From a bacterium (lineage in GTDB: Bacteria; Bacillota_A; Clostridia; Lachnospirales; Lachnospiraceae), in contig SFQZ01000007.1 of NCBI GenBank assembly GCA_004562915.1, positions 1 to 64,000 of the forward strand: a stretch of DNA of 64,000 bases, in the 5' to 3' direction. The notes under the pieces were generated by a model. That model saw only the letters and a list, made by a program, of their open reading frames with translations. It made no database searches and was not told the origin of the DNA. Of this stretch, positions 8,504 to 16,751 are shown in pieces. The stretch's first letter is position 1; the number at the start of each line of letters is the position of its first letter. The position numbers and the translations under genes are program-made.

Positions 8504-10126
8504 ATGGCTAAAGAAATTAAGTTCGGCGCAGACGCAAGAGCAGCACTGGAAAAAGGTGTAAATCAGCTGGCTGATACAGTAAGAGTAACACTGGGACCGA
8601 AAGGAAGAAATGTTGTACTGGCAAAACCTTACGGTGCTCCATTGATCACAAATGATGGTGTTACTATCGCAAAAGAAATTGAACTGGAAGATGGATTTGA
8701 AAACATGGGAGCACAGTTGATTCGTGAAGTTGCTTCTAAGACAAATGATGTTGCAGGTGATGGTACTACTACAGCAACGGTATTGGCACAGGCAATGGTT
8801 AATGAAGGAATGAAAAACCTGGCAGCAGGTGCAAATCCGATCGTTCTGAGAAAAGGTATGAAGAAAGCAACAGATAAAGCAGTTGAATTGATTGCAGCTA
8901 TGAGTAAACAGGTTGAAGGAAAAGATCAGATTGCAAGAGTTGCAGCAGTATCTTCCGGAGATGAAGAAGTTGGTCAGCTGGTCGCAGATGCAATGGAAAA
9001 AGTATCCAAAGACGGTGTAATTACTATTGAAGAATCCAAAACTATGAAGACAGAGCTGGATCTGGTAGAAGGTATGCAGTTTGACCGTGGATATATTTCT
9101 GCATATATGGCAACAGACACAGAGAAGATGGAAGCTGTACTGGATAATCCTTATATTCTGATTACAGATAAAAAGATTTCCAATATTCAGGAAATTCTGC
9201 CGCTTCTGGAACAGATTGTACAGTCCGGTGCTAAATTGCTGATCATTGCAGAGGACATTGAAGGAGAAGCACTGACAACTTTGATTGTTAACAAACTGAG
9301 AGGAACTTTCTCCGTTGCAGCTGTAAAAGCTCCGGGATATGGTGACAGAAGAAAAGAAATGCTCCGTGATATCGCTATACTGACAGGTGGAGAGGTTATT
9401 TCTGATGAGCTTGGTCTGGATCTGAAAGAAGCTACTCTGGATCAGCTGGGACGTGCAAAATCCGTAAAGGTACAGAAAGAAAATACAGTAATCGTTGACG
9501 GAGAAGGATCTAAAGAAGAAATCAATGCAAGAATCAGTCAGATCAGAAGCCAGATTGAAGAGACAACATCAGAATTTGATCGCGAAAAACTTCAGGAGAG
9601 ACTGGCTAAGCTGGCAGGCGGTGTTGCAGTAATCCGTGTAGGTGCAGCAACAGAAACTGAGATGAAAGAAGCTAAACTGCGTATGGAAGATGCTCTGGCA
9701 GCTACAAAAGCGGCTGTAGAAGAAGGAATTATCGCAGGTGGTGGATCAGCTTATGTTCATGTAACAAAAGAGTTGCAGAGTCTGGTAGATACTCTGGATG
9801 GAGATGAAAAAACAGGTGCAAAGATTATTATGAAAGCTCTGGAAGCTCCACTTTACCATATTGCAGCAAATGCAGGCCTGGAAGGTTCCGTAATCATCAA
9901 TAAAGTAAAAGAGTCAGAAGTAGGAACCGGTTTTGATGCATACAAAGAAGAATATGTGGATATGGTAAAAGCTGGTATTCTGGATCCTGCAAAAGTAACC
10001 AGAAGTGCTCTGCAGAATGCAACAAGTGTTGCATCCACATTGCTGACAACAGAATCTGTAGTATCTATTATTAAGGAAGATGCACCGGCTGCACCAGCAG
10101 GAAATCCTGGAATGGGAATGATGTAA
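8504..10126 (+). CDS. groEL: chaperonin GroEL
   Basis: ATP-dependent 14-mer folding chamber. The start is ATG 8504 (protein MAKEIKFG) because CAGGAGG (8487-8493) is ten bases upstream; the ATG at 8495 is almost against that site. The product is 540 residues, the usual length. Visible signatures are the nucleotide-binding LGPKGRNVVL and DGTTTATVLAQ near residues 30-95, the apical domain GYISAYMATD.., AAVEEGIIAGGG in the second equatorial part, and a GMGM-M tail (short, with one GGM-type repeat). It is the second gene of the groES operon and is followed by a terminator. Confidence 0.98.
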   Translation: MAKEIKFGADARAALEKGVNQLADTVRVTLGPKGRNVVLAKPYGAPLITNDGVTIAKEIELEDGFENMGAQLIREVASKTNDVAGDGTTTATVLAQAMVNEGMKNLAAGANPIVLRKGMKKATDKAVELIAAMSKQVEGKDQIARVAAVSSGDEEVGQLVADAMEKVSKDGVITIEESKTMKTELDLVEGMQFDRGYISAYMATDTEKMEAVLDNPYILITDKKISNIQEILPLLEQIVQSGAKLLIIAEDIEGEALTTLIVNKLRGTFSVAAVKAPGYGDRRKEMLRDIAILTGGEVISDELGLDLKEATLDQLGRAKSVKVQKENTVIVDGEGSKEEINARISQIRSQIEETTSEFDREKLQERLAKLAGGVAVIRVGAATETEMKEAKLRMEDALAATKAAVEEGIIAGGGSAYVHVTKELQSLVDTLDGDEKTGAKIIMKALEAPLYHIAANAGLEGSVIINKVKESEVGTGFDAYKEEYVDMVKAGILDPAKVTRSALQNATSVASTLLTTESVVSIIKEDAPAAPAGNPGMGMM

Positions 10127-10171
10127 GTATCAATATAGAGTGAGTGATTGTTCACAAATTTTTTAGAAAAG

Positions 10172-10206
10172 CAGGAGCCAATCGGATAGACGATGGCTCC
10201 TGTTTG
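10172..10206 (+). terminator. groEL terminator
   Basis: Nine-bp perfect stem CAGGAGCCA/TGGCTCCTG (10172-10180 and 10194-10202) with a 13-base loop; the following T tract is short (TTTG). Confidence 0.7.
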
Positions 10207-10278
10207 TGCTAAAATATTTGTAGTTTGAGTAGTTGTTCTGTACCTTGGATTTACGGAACGGCATTCGCAGGCATTAAG

Positions 10279-10298
10279 AGGTCATTAAAGTATGACCT
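10279..10298. promoter_or_regulatory. inverted repeat, possible operator
   Basis: AGGTCAT-six bases-ATGACCT is a perfect 7-bp inverted repeat 39 bases before the start of the next gene. Its symmetry and position suit a dimeric repressor, but I cannot name a regulator. The rest of the 10207-10336 gap shows no clear promoter. Confidence 0.35.
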
Positions 10299-10336
10299 TA
10301 GTATTATAGGAATGATTAAAGAAGAAAGGGTACAGA

Positions 10337-11002
10337 ATGGCGGAAAAAAGATACGAAAGTGATTTGACGAGGAAAGAAAAACGACAGCTCGAGTGGGAAA
10401 AAATTAAAAATATGTCATGGAAAGACAGAATCGCTCATATATGGGCGTATTATAAGCCTCACATGGCGATTGGAATTGCCATCATTGCGATTTTGAGTGT
10501 AATCGGGCAAATGATTTACCGATCTCAGTTTGATACTGTTTTTTATGCCACAATCCTGAATGGAGGAGCGGGGGATTCAGGAGCGATGGCGGAAGATTTC
10601 AAAGAATACATCGGAGACAATGACAAGTATCATGAGATTACAATTGATTCCAGTATGTTTTTTTCAGGGGATGACAGTCAGGATTATACATCTGTTATGA
10701 AGTTTACGACATTGATCGGAGCCAGAGAAATAGATGCAGTCATAGCCACAAAAGAGCAATTTGATAAATACATGGAACTGGATGCATTTATTCCAATGGA
10801 TGAATTGTTGACCGAAGAGCAGATAGAAATGTATGGAGATGATGTGGGTGAGTATGCGATTCATGTCAGATCCAGCGAGAAACTGGAAGAATTTGGAATG
10901 ACTCCGGGAGAAGATGCATATCTGGCAGTATTTGTTTATACGGAACAGATTGATAATGCAAAATCATTTATAAAATACATATGTGAAGGAGGAGAATCAT
11001 GA
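10337..11002 (+). CDS. single-pass membrane protein of unknown function
   Basis: 221 residues. A highly charged cytoplasmic start (residues 1-45, including a KNMSWKDRIAHIWAYYKPH stretch typical of a lachnospiral family), one membrane helix at about 46-66 (MAIGIAIIAILSVIGQMIY), and a ~150-residue acidic outer domain. That domain has the alternation of strands and helices seen in solute-binding-like folds (DAVIATKEQFDKYM.. and FIPMDELLTEEQ), but I see no family signature strong enough to name it. It overlaps the next gene by four bases (ATGA), so the two are translationally coupled and probably act together in the membrane. Confidence 0.8.
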   Translation: MAEKRYESDLTRKEKRQLEWEKIKNMSWKDRIAHIWAYYKPHMAIGIAIIAILSVIGQMIYRSQFDTVFYATILNGGAGDSGAMAEDFKEYIGDNDKYHEITIDSSMFFSGDDSQDYTSVMKFTTLIGAREIDAVIATKEQFDKYMELDAFIPMDELLTEEQIEMYGDDVGEYAIHVRSSEKLEEFGMTPGEDAYLAVFVYTEQIDNAKSFIKYICEGGES

Positions 11003-11511
11003 GTGATTTGTATTTGGAGGAACTGGTAAAGAAAAAGAGAACCGGGAAGGATTCAGCTCTGCGGATGGGACTGATGGCATTGACAGCTGTTATGGTGGTG
11101 CTTGCGTTGCTTTCCTGGAATCTGATCATTATTGTGGCAGCGATTGCAGTCTGTGTGGCAGATATCTTTATTTTCCCAAGATTTAATACGGAATGGGAAT
11201 ATCAGTATGTAAACGGCGAAGTGGATGTGGACAGAATTCTGAATAAGGCAAAAAGAAAAAGAATCGCGAGCTTTGACATTTCAAACGCAGAGATTCTTGC
11301 GCCTGCATCATCTCACCGCCTGGATTACTATAACAACAATCCGAAAATGAAAGTGTCTGATTATTCATCCCATGATCCGGAGAGAGAAAGAAATGTATAT
11401 GCCATGGTTGTCTCAAATGAAGGCCAAATAACCAAGATTTTGTTCGAGCCATCTGAAAAAATGTTAAAAGATTTGCGAACAAAAGCACCCAGAAAAGTTT
11501 TTTTTGATTAA
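10999..11511 (+). CDS. small membrane protein, DUF6106-like
   Basis: 170 residues. A short charged start is followed by two hydrophobic helices at about residues 23-60 (MGLMALTAVMVVLALL and LIIIVAAIAVCVADIFIF) and a cytoplasmic domain with NTEWEYQYVNGEVDVDRIL, ERERNVYAMVV and ITKILFEPSEKML. The pattern fits a conserved lachnospiral family of unknown function, probably DUF6106; the family name is from memory. It is coupled to the preceding gene by an ATGA overlap. guaB follows with its own promoter, so this pair forms a separate unit. Confidence 0.75.
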   Translation: MSDLYLEELVKKKRTGKDSALRMGLMALTAVMVVLALLSWNLIIIVAAIAVCVADIFIFPRFNTEWEYQYVNGEVDVDRILNKAKRKRIASFDISNAEILAPASSHRLDYYNNNPKMKVSDYSSHDPERERNVYAMVVSNEGQITKILFEPSEKMLKDLRTKAPRKVFFD

Positions 11512-11520
11512 GTTTGCGGA

Positions 11521-11549
11521 TTGACAGCCGGTTTTATTTTTGCTACACT
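11521..11549 (+). promoter_or_regulatory. guaB promoter
   Basis: Consensus TTGACA (11521-11526), a 17-base spacer and TACACT (11544-11549), 43 bases before the guaB start. No purine riboswitch is visible in the short leader. Confidence 0.85.
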
Positions 11550-11591
11550 AGGGGACAACATAAACATAAGAGTAATGAAAGGAGAACAGAA

Positions 11592-13046
11592 ATGGGTACT
11601 ATTATTGGTGAAGGAATTACTTTTGATGATGTGCTGTTGGTTCCACAGTATTCTGAAGTGACTCCCAATATGATTGATTTGACTACGCATTTGACGAAAA
11701 AAGTAAAACTGAACATTCCTATGATGAGTGCAGGAATGGATACGGTAACCGAGCATCGTATGGCTATCGCAATGGCAAGACAGGGTGGTATCGGCATTAT
11801 TCACAAGAACATGTCTATTGAAGCACAGGCAGACGAAGTGGATAAAGTGAAACGTTCAGAAAACGGAGTCATCACAGACCCATTTTTCTTATCTCCGGAG
11901 CATACACTGGAAGATGCGAACAATCTGATGGCAAAATTCCGAATTTCCGGTGTACCGATTACGGAAGGAAAGAAGCTGGTAGGCATCATTACCAACCGTG
12001 ATTTGAAGTTCGAAGAAGATTTTTCAAAAAAAATCAAAGAATCTATGACTTCTGAGGGGTTGATTACTGCAAAAGAAGGCATTACACTGGAAGAGGCCAA
12101 AACAATTCTGGCAAAAGCAAGAAAAGAAAAACTGCCGATCGTTGACGATGATTTCAATCTGAAAGGGTTGATCACGATCAAAGATATTGAAAAACAGATT
12201 AAATATCCGTTGTCTGCAAAAGACGAGCGTGGCCGTTTGCTCTGCGGTGCTGCTGTAGGTATTACGGCAAATGTAATGGAGCGTGTTGCTGCGTTGGTAA
12301 AGGCTAATGTGGATGTTATTGTCATTGATTCTGCTCATGGACATTCCGCCAATATTTTCAGAACACTTAGACAGATTAAAGCTGCATATCCGGATCTGCA
12401 GGTGATTGCCGGTAATGTGGCAACAGGTGCAGCAACAAGAGACCTGATCGAAGCTGGTGCAGATGCTGTCAAGGTAGGTATCGGTCCTGGTTCTATCTGT
12501 ACAACCCGTGTGGTTGCCGGTATTGGTGTTCCTCAGATTACAGCAGTTATGGATTGCTATAATGCAGCAAAAGAATACGGTATTCCGATCATTGCCGATG
12601 GTGGTATTAAGTATTCCGGTGATATGACGAAAGCGATTGCAGCTGGTGCCAATGTCTGCATGATGGGAAGTATTTTTGCGGGATGTGATGAAAGCCCGGG
12701 AAGTTTCGAATTATATCAGGGAAGAAAATATAAAGTTTATCGTGGCATGGGTTCTATCGCTGCTATGGAAAACGGAAGTAAAGACCGCTATTTCCAGACG
12801 GATGCGAAGAAATTGGTGCCGGAAGGAGTAGAAGGACGTGTAGCATATAAAGGTCATGTGGAAGATACAGTATTCCAGCTGATCGGCGGACTTCGTTCCG
12901 GTATGGGATATTGCGGAGCAAAAGATATTGAGACTTTAAAAGAGACAGGAAAGTTTGTTAAAATTTCTGCTGCATCTCTGAAAGAATCTCATCCGCATGA
13001 TATTCATATTACAAAGGAAGCTCCAAACTACAGTGTAGACGAGTAA
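11592..13046 (+). CDS. guaB: IMP dehydrogenase
   Basis: Oxidises IMP to XMP with NAD, the committed step of guanine nucleotide synthesis. Start at ATG 11592 (MGTIIGEGITFDDVLLVPQ) with AAAGGAG upstream; the frame is open further back but only over the promoter. The product is 484 residues. The TIM barrel is split by a CBS pair (residues ~95-205). The catalytic cysteine is in GIGPGSICTTR, followed by the IADGGIKYSGD and MMGSIFAG phosphate-binding segments and the GMGSIAAM flap. Single-gene unit with its own promoter and terminator. Its product sets the GTP level that CodY senses. Confidence 0.97.
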   Translation: MGTIIGEGITFDDVLLVPQYSEVTPNMIDLTTHLTKKVKLNIPMMSAGMDTVTEHRMAIAMARQGGIGIIHKNMSIEAQADEVDKVKRSENGVITDPFFLSPEHTLEDANNLMAKFRISGVPITEGKKLVGIITNRDLKFEEDFSKKIKESMTSEGLITAKEGITLEEAKTILAKARKEKLPIVDDDFNLKGLITIKDIEKQIKYPLSAKDERGRLLCGAAVGITANVMERVAALVKANVDVIVIDSAHGHSANIFRTLRQIKAAYPDLQVIAGNVATGAATRDLIEAGADAVKVGIGPGSICTTRVVAGIGVPQITAVMDCYNAAKEYGIPIIADGGIKYSGDMTKAIAAGANVCMMGSIFAGCDESPGSFELYQGRKYKVYRGMGSIAAMENGSKDRYFQTDAKKLVPEGVEGRVAYKGHVEDTVFQLIGGLRSGMGYCGAKDIETLKETGKFVKISAASLKESHPHDIHITKEAPNYSVDE

Positions 13047-13051
13047 GATAG

Positions 13052-13082
13052 AAAGCGGTTTCTCTTTGAGAGACCGCTTTAT
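13052..13082 (+). terminator. guaB terminator
   Basis: Thirteen-bp stem AAAGCGGTTTCTC/GAGAGACCGCTTT with one wobble pair and a small TTT loop. Confidence 0.8.
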
Positions 13083-13114
13083 GCATTTATATCATTACAA
13101 AAGATGGGAGTAGT

Positions 13115-13852
13115 ATGGGAAATCAAAGAAGACGAGGGGGAACAAGCAACCGCTCTTATAACAGACGATATCGTATGACCAGACAGAGACGTAAGAGACA
13201 GCTCATGAGAAGAGCGATGATTGCTCTTATTTGCGCTTTTATATGTATTGTGGCAGCAGTGATATTTTGCAGGAAAATACTGATTCCAGAAGATACAGGT
13301 ATCTATTCGCAGGAGGAAATGCAGGGAGAAGAATGGCTTGGTGCGCCTAAGCTGAATGTGGAGCTGCTTTCGGTGAATGAATACTCAAGACCGGGGATTG
13401 CTCTTGCACAGGTTCGGGGAATTGTAATTCATTATACTGCTAATCCGGGAAGCAGCGCAAAGGCAAACAGAGATTATTTTGAAGGATTAAAAGATGCTCA
13501 GACGACGAAAGCAAGCAGCCATTTTATTATAGGGCTTGACGGAGAAATCATTCAGTGTATACCAAGTACGGAAATTTCTTATGCATCAAATGACAGAAAT
13601 AAGGATACATTATCTATAGAGTGTTGTCATCCGGATGAAACAGGGCAGTTCAATGCGAGTACATATCAATCGATGGTTGATCTGACGGGATGGCTGTGTC
13701 AGCGTTTTGGGCTCACCGGTCAGGATGTAATTCGTCACTATGATGTTACAGGAAAACTGTGTCCCAAATATTTTGTAGAGCATGAGGATGCATGGGAACA
13801 GTTCAGGGCAGATGTAGATGCGAAAATTGAGGAGATTGAAGCATTAAAATAG
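13115..13852 (+). CDS. membrane-anchored N-acetylmuramoyl-L-alanine amidase (Amidase_2)
   Basis: Zinc amidase that cleaves the bond between MurNAc and L-Ala in peptidoglycan. The 245-residue protein begins with a very Arg-rich cytoplasmic tail (residues 1-35), one membrane helix (~36-55, MIALICAFICIVAAVIF), and then an outer Amidase_2 domain (~95-230). The zinc ligands are visible as His in IVIHYTANPG, His in RHYDVTGKLC, and Cys eight residues after it; SSHFIIGLDG and STEISYAS are also typical. The start at 13115 follows GGGAG. pepF follows after 18 bases, so the two may share a transcript. Some relatives act in spore or vegetative wall remodelling; the specific role here is open. Confidence 0.88.
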   Translation: MGNQRRRGGTSNRSYNRRYRMTRQRRKRQLMRRAMIALICAFICIVAAVIFCRKILIPEDTGIYSQEEMQGEEWLGAPKLNVELLSVNEYSRPGIALAQVRGIVIHYTANPGSSAKANRDYFEGLKDAQTTKASSHFIIGLDGEIIQCIPSTEISYASNDRNKDTLSIECCHPDETGQFNASTYQSMVDLTGWLCQRFGLTGQDVIRHYDVTGKLCPKYFVEHEDAWEQFRADVDAKIEEIEALK

Positions 13853-13873
13853 AGAGAAAGGCGGATAAAAGTG

Positions 13874-15670
13874 ATGAGTGAGATGACAAGAGAAGAGCAA
13901 AAAAAGGAAGATTGCTGGGCGATAGAAGATTTATATTCTTCAGATGAATTGTGGGAAAAAGATTTTGAGCAGTTTACGGAAGAAATGAAACGATTTTCCC
14001 GATATCAGGGGAAGGCAGGGGAAAATGCCAATACTCTGCTTGAAGAGATGAGGGAGATAGATAGACTGAACTGTCGTTTTGAAAAAATATATGTTTATGC
14101 GAATCAGAGATATCATGAGAATACAGGGAACAGCCGGTATCAGGATTATTCTTCCAGAGCTTCACGACTTGCGATGGAAGTGGATCAGGCAATGTCCTTT
14201 GTAGAGCCGGAACTGCTGCAAATCCCGGATAAAAAATGGGAATACTTTTATAAAGAAAACCCGGAATTGGAATTATATAAAAGAAAAATACAGGAATGCC
14301 TGCGGATGAAGCCTCATATTCTGTCACAGGAGATGGAAGAGGTGTTGGCACAGACAGGAGAAATGGCTCGGTCACCGCAGAATATATTTTCTATGTTTCA
14401 GAATGCAGATCTGAAATTCGGAAAGATTACTGTAGATGGAAAAGAAATGGAACTGACTCAGGGAAATTATATTCGTTGTCTGGAGAATAAAGACAGAAAT
14501 GTGCGCAGACAGGCATTTGAACTTTTATATAAGAAATATCAGGAATTTCAAAATACGCTGGCTGCTGTGTACAGCGGAAATCTGGCTCAGGATATCTTCT
14601 ATTCCAGAGTGAGAAAATATCCGTCCTGCCTTGCGATGGCGTTGGATGGAGGGAATATTCCCACAGAAGTATACACCCAGTTGATCGAAGCGGTTCATCA
14701 TAAGCTTCCGGCTATGTATCGGTATGTAAAACTCAGGAAAAAAGTACTGGGAGTGGATGAACTTCATATGTATGATGTGTATACACCTCTGGTAGAATCT
14801 GTGGATAAAAAGATTACCTTTGAGGAGGCAAAGAAGATTGTGCTGGAGGGATTGCTGGTTCTGGGTGAGGATTATACGGCACTTCTTCAGGAAGGATTTT
14901 CAAATCGTTGGATCGATGTATATGAAAATCAGGGAAAACGGGGAGGTGCATATTCCTGGGGCGCTTATGGGACTCATCCATATGTCCTTCTGAACTATCA
15001 GGATAATCTGAATCATGTGTTTACGCTGGCACATGAGATGGGACACGCACTGCATAGCTATTATTCAGATCAGACACAGCCCTATACTTATGCAGGATAT
15101 CGAATCTTTGTGGCGGAGGTGGCATCCACCTGCAACGAGGCCCTGTTAATTCATCATCTGCTGGAAAAAGCGGAGGACGATAAGGAAAAAGCATATCTTT
15201 TGAACTATTTCCTGGATCAGTTCAAAGGGACAGTCTATCGTCAGACTATGTTTGCTGAGTTTGAGTTGATTGCGCATGATAAAGCTGAGAAAGGAGAAGG
15301 CATTACGGCACAGCTTCTTTCAAATATATATTACGAACTGAATCAGAAGTATTTTGGCGATGGTATGGTGAGTGATCCGGAGATTGCCATGGAATGGGCA
15401 AGAATCCCTCATTTTTATACTCCTTTTTATGTATATCAGTATGCTACGGGATTTGCAGCTGCAATTGCTATCAGTGAAAAAATCCTGAGCAGGGAACCGG
15501 GAATTCTGGAGGCGTATAAAAAGTTTTTGAGTGGAGGAAGTTCTATGGATTGTATTGATTTGTTGAAATTGTGTGGTGTGGATATGACAAAAACCGATCC
15601 GGTTGAGTCGGCACTTGATGTTTTTGAAGAAAGGCTTCAGGAACTGGAAGGACTTTTGGAAAAATTGTAG
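13874..15670 (+). CDS. pepF: oligoendopeptidase F (M3B)
   Basis: Cytoplasmic zinc metallopeptidase that degrades oligopeptides of about 7-17 residues. The 598-residue protein has the N-terminal helical M3 domain and the catalytic HEMGH motif in TLAHEMGHALHSYY near residue 392, with the third ligand glutamate downstream in FVAEVASTCNEALL. GTYRQTMFAEFE and HFYTPFYVYQYATG, both standard in PepF, follow. The start is ATG 13874 or the GTG just before it at 13871; the AGAAAGGCGG site fits either. No signal peptide. It lies 21 bases after the amidase and probably shares its transcript. Confidence 0.95.
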   Translation: MSEMTREEQKKEDCWAIEDLYSSDELWEKDFEQFTEEMKRFSRYQGKAGENANTLLEEMREIDRLNCRFEKIYVYANQRYHENTGNSRYQDYSSRASRLAMEVDQAMSFVEPELLQIPDKKWEYFYKENPELELYKRKIQECLRMKPHILSQEMEEVLAQTGEMARSPQNIFSMFQNADLKFGKITVDGKEMELTQGNYIRCLENKDRNVRRQAFELLYKKYQEFQNTLAAVYSGNLAQDIFYSRVRKYPSCLAMALDGGNIPTEVYTQLIEAVHHKLPAMYRYVKLRKKVLGVDELHMYDVYTPLVESVDKKITFEEAKKIVLEGLLVLGEDYTALLQEGFSNRWIDVYENQGKRGGAYSWGAYGTHPYVLLNYQDNLNHVFTLAHEMGHALHSYYSDQTQPYTYAGYRIFVAEVASTCNEALLIHHLLEKAEDDKEKAYLLNYFLDQFKGTVYRQTMFAEFELIAHDKAEKGEGITAQLLSNIYYELNQKYFGDGMVSDPEIAMEWARIPHFYTPFYVYQYATGFAAAIAISEKILSREPGILEAYKKFLSGGSSMDCIDLLKLCGVDMTKTDPVESALDVFEERLQELEGLLEKL

Positions 15671-15689
15671 AAAAAGTTGATAGATACGG

Positions 15690-15717
15690 TTGCAAAACCA
15701 GAAAAACATGTTACAAT
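15690..15717 (+). promoter_or_regulatory. promoter of the nitroreductase gene
   Basis: TTGCAA (15690-15695), a 16-base spacer and TACAAT (15712-15717), 29 bases before the start codon. Confidence 0.65.
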
Positions 15718-15746
15718 AGTATTACAAAAAAATTAAAGGTGATAAC

Positions 15747-16511
15747 ATGAATTTATTTGAGGCGATTTTTGTACGAAAGTCAGTCCGTAATTATATAAAT
15801 GATCCATTAACCCCACAGGTGCTGGAAGATATACTGAAACAGTTTGGTGAAATCAAAGGTCTCTTTGGAGGAATTGAGACAGAGCTTGCTATATTCGATA
15901 ATACAAAGGGAGAGTTTAAGATGCTGGGTATATTGGGAGTGAAAGCTCCCTATTATCTCATGCTCTATTCTGAAGAAAAAGATCGGGCAATGATGAATGC
16001 CGGATATCTGATGGAACAGCTTTCCCTTTACCTCTGTACGAAAGGATTGGGAAGCTGCTTTGTTGGCAATCCGGTTTTAAAGAAAAAGTATCTGAGACGG
16101 GATAATAAAAAGCTTATGGCAGTTTTAGCCTTTGGAAAAGCGAGAGGCAGCTGTGTTCGGAAACAGGCTGAAGCCAGAAGACTCAGTCTGAATGAACTTT
16201 GTGTCTACAAAGAAACTCCGCGACAGTGGATGAATCAACTCCTGGAAGCTGCCCGGATGGCTCCGTCCAGTATGAATAGTCAGCCGTGGCGTTTTGTAGT
16301 TTTTGACAGCAGAATCCATATATTTTCTAAAAAACATGCCAATGATCGGTTGGGGCGTTGGGACGAGCTGAATTTTGGTATTATGTTTTCCCATATGATG
16401 GTTGTGGCAGAAGAGATATGGCTGGATGTGGATCTGATCCGTCTGGAAGAAATCACTCAGAAAAATTTTCCCAATAACCAGTATGTACTGAGTGCGATTT
16501 TGCGGCCGTAA
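15747..16511 (+). CDS. nitroreductase-family protein (TM1586 type)
   Basis: 254-residue flavin-dependent oxidoreductase-like protein. The N-terminal half starts with FEAIFVRKSVRNY, where the RxSxR motif normally grips the FMN phosphate. The second half carries LLEAARMAPSSMNSQPWRFVVF, the classical nitroreductase FMN and dimer segment. The order, with the RKSVR start and the APSSMNSQPW motif far apart, fits the internally duplicated family related to Thermotoga TM1586 rather than the classical NfsB layout. Substrate unknown. It has its own promoter, and no terminator is evident before the tRNA-Gly promoter. Confidence 0.85.
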   Translation: MNLFEAIFVRKSVRNYINDPLTPQVLEDILKQFGEIKGLFGGIETELAIFDNTKGEFKMLGILGVKAPYYLMLYSEEKDRAMMNAGYLMEQLSLYLCTKGLGSCFVGNPVLKKKYLRRDNKKLMAVLAFGKARGSCVRKQAEARRLSLNELCVYKETPRQWMNQLLEAARMAPSSMNSQPWRFVVFDSRIHIFSKKHANDRLGRWDELNFGIMFSHMMVVAEEIWLDVDLIRLEEITQKNFPNNQYVLSAILRP

Positions 16512-16553
16512 TATTATTTCGATTAATTGTATCTACAAGTTTGAAAATTTCTA

Positions 16554-16582
16554 TTGACAACTACACTGTTTTTTAGTATAGT
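16554..16582 (+). promoter_or_regulatory. tRNA-Gly promoter
   Basis: Consensus TTGACA (16554-16559), a 17-base spacer and TATAGT (16577-16582), 26 bases before the tRNA. Confidence 0.85.
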
Positions 16583-16608
16583 ATCTTTGTTCGAAGGAAC
16601 AAAGATAT

Positions 16609-16680
16609 GCACGAGTGGCTCAGTGGTGGAGTATCGCCTTGCCAAGGCGAGGGTCGCGGGTTCGAATCCCGTCTCGTGCT
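16609..16680 (+). tRNA. tRNA-Gly (GCC)
   Basis: Acceptor arm GCACGAG/CTCGTGC with discriminator T, D-arm GGCTCAGTGGTGGAGT, anticodon arm TCGCCTTGCCAAGGCGA giving GCC, and T-arm GCGGGTTCGAATCCCGT. CCA is not encoded. Confidence 0.97.
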
Positions 16681-16700
16681 TTTTATATTGCCTGAAAAAG

Positions 16701-16746
16701 AAAGCTCCGGGAAACTTTTGGACTTAAGTTTTCCCGGGGCTTTTTA
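16701..16746. terminator. bidirectional terminator between tRNA-Gly and the aminopeptidase
   Basis: Long stem AAAGCTCCGGGAAACTT/AAGTTTTCCCGGGGCTTT with T tracts on both strands, serving the converging transcripts. Confidence 0.85.
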
Positions 16747-16751
16747 TACTA

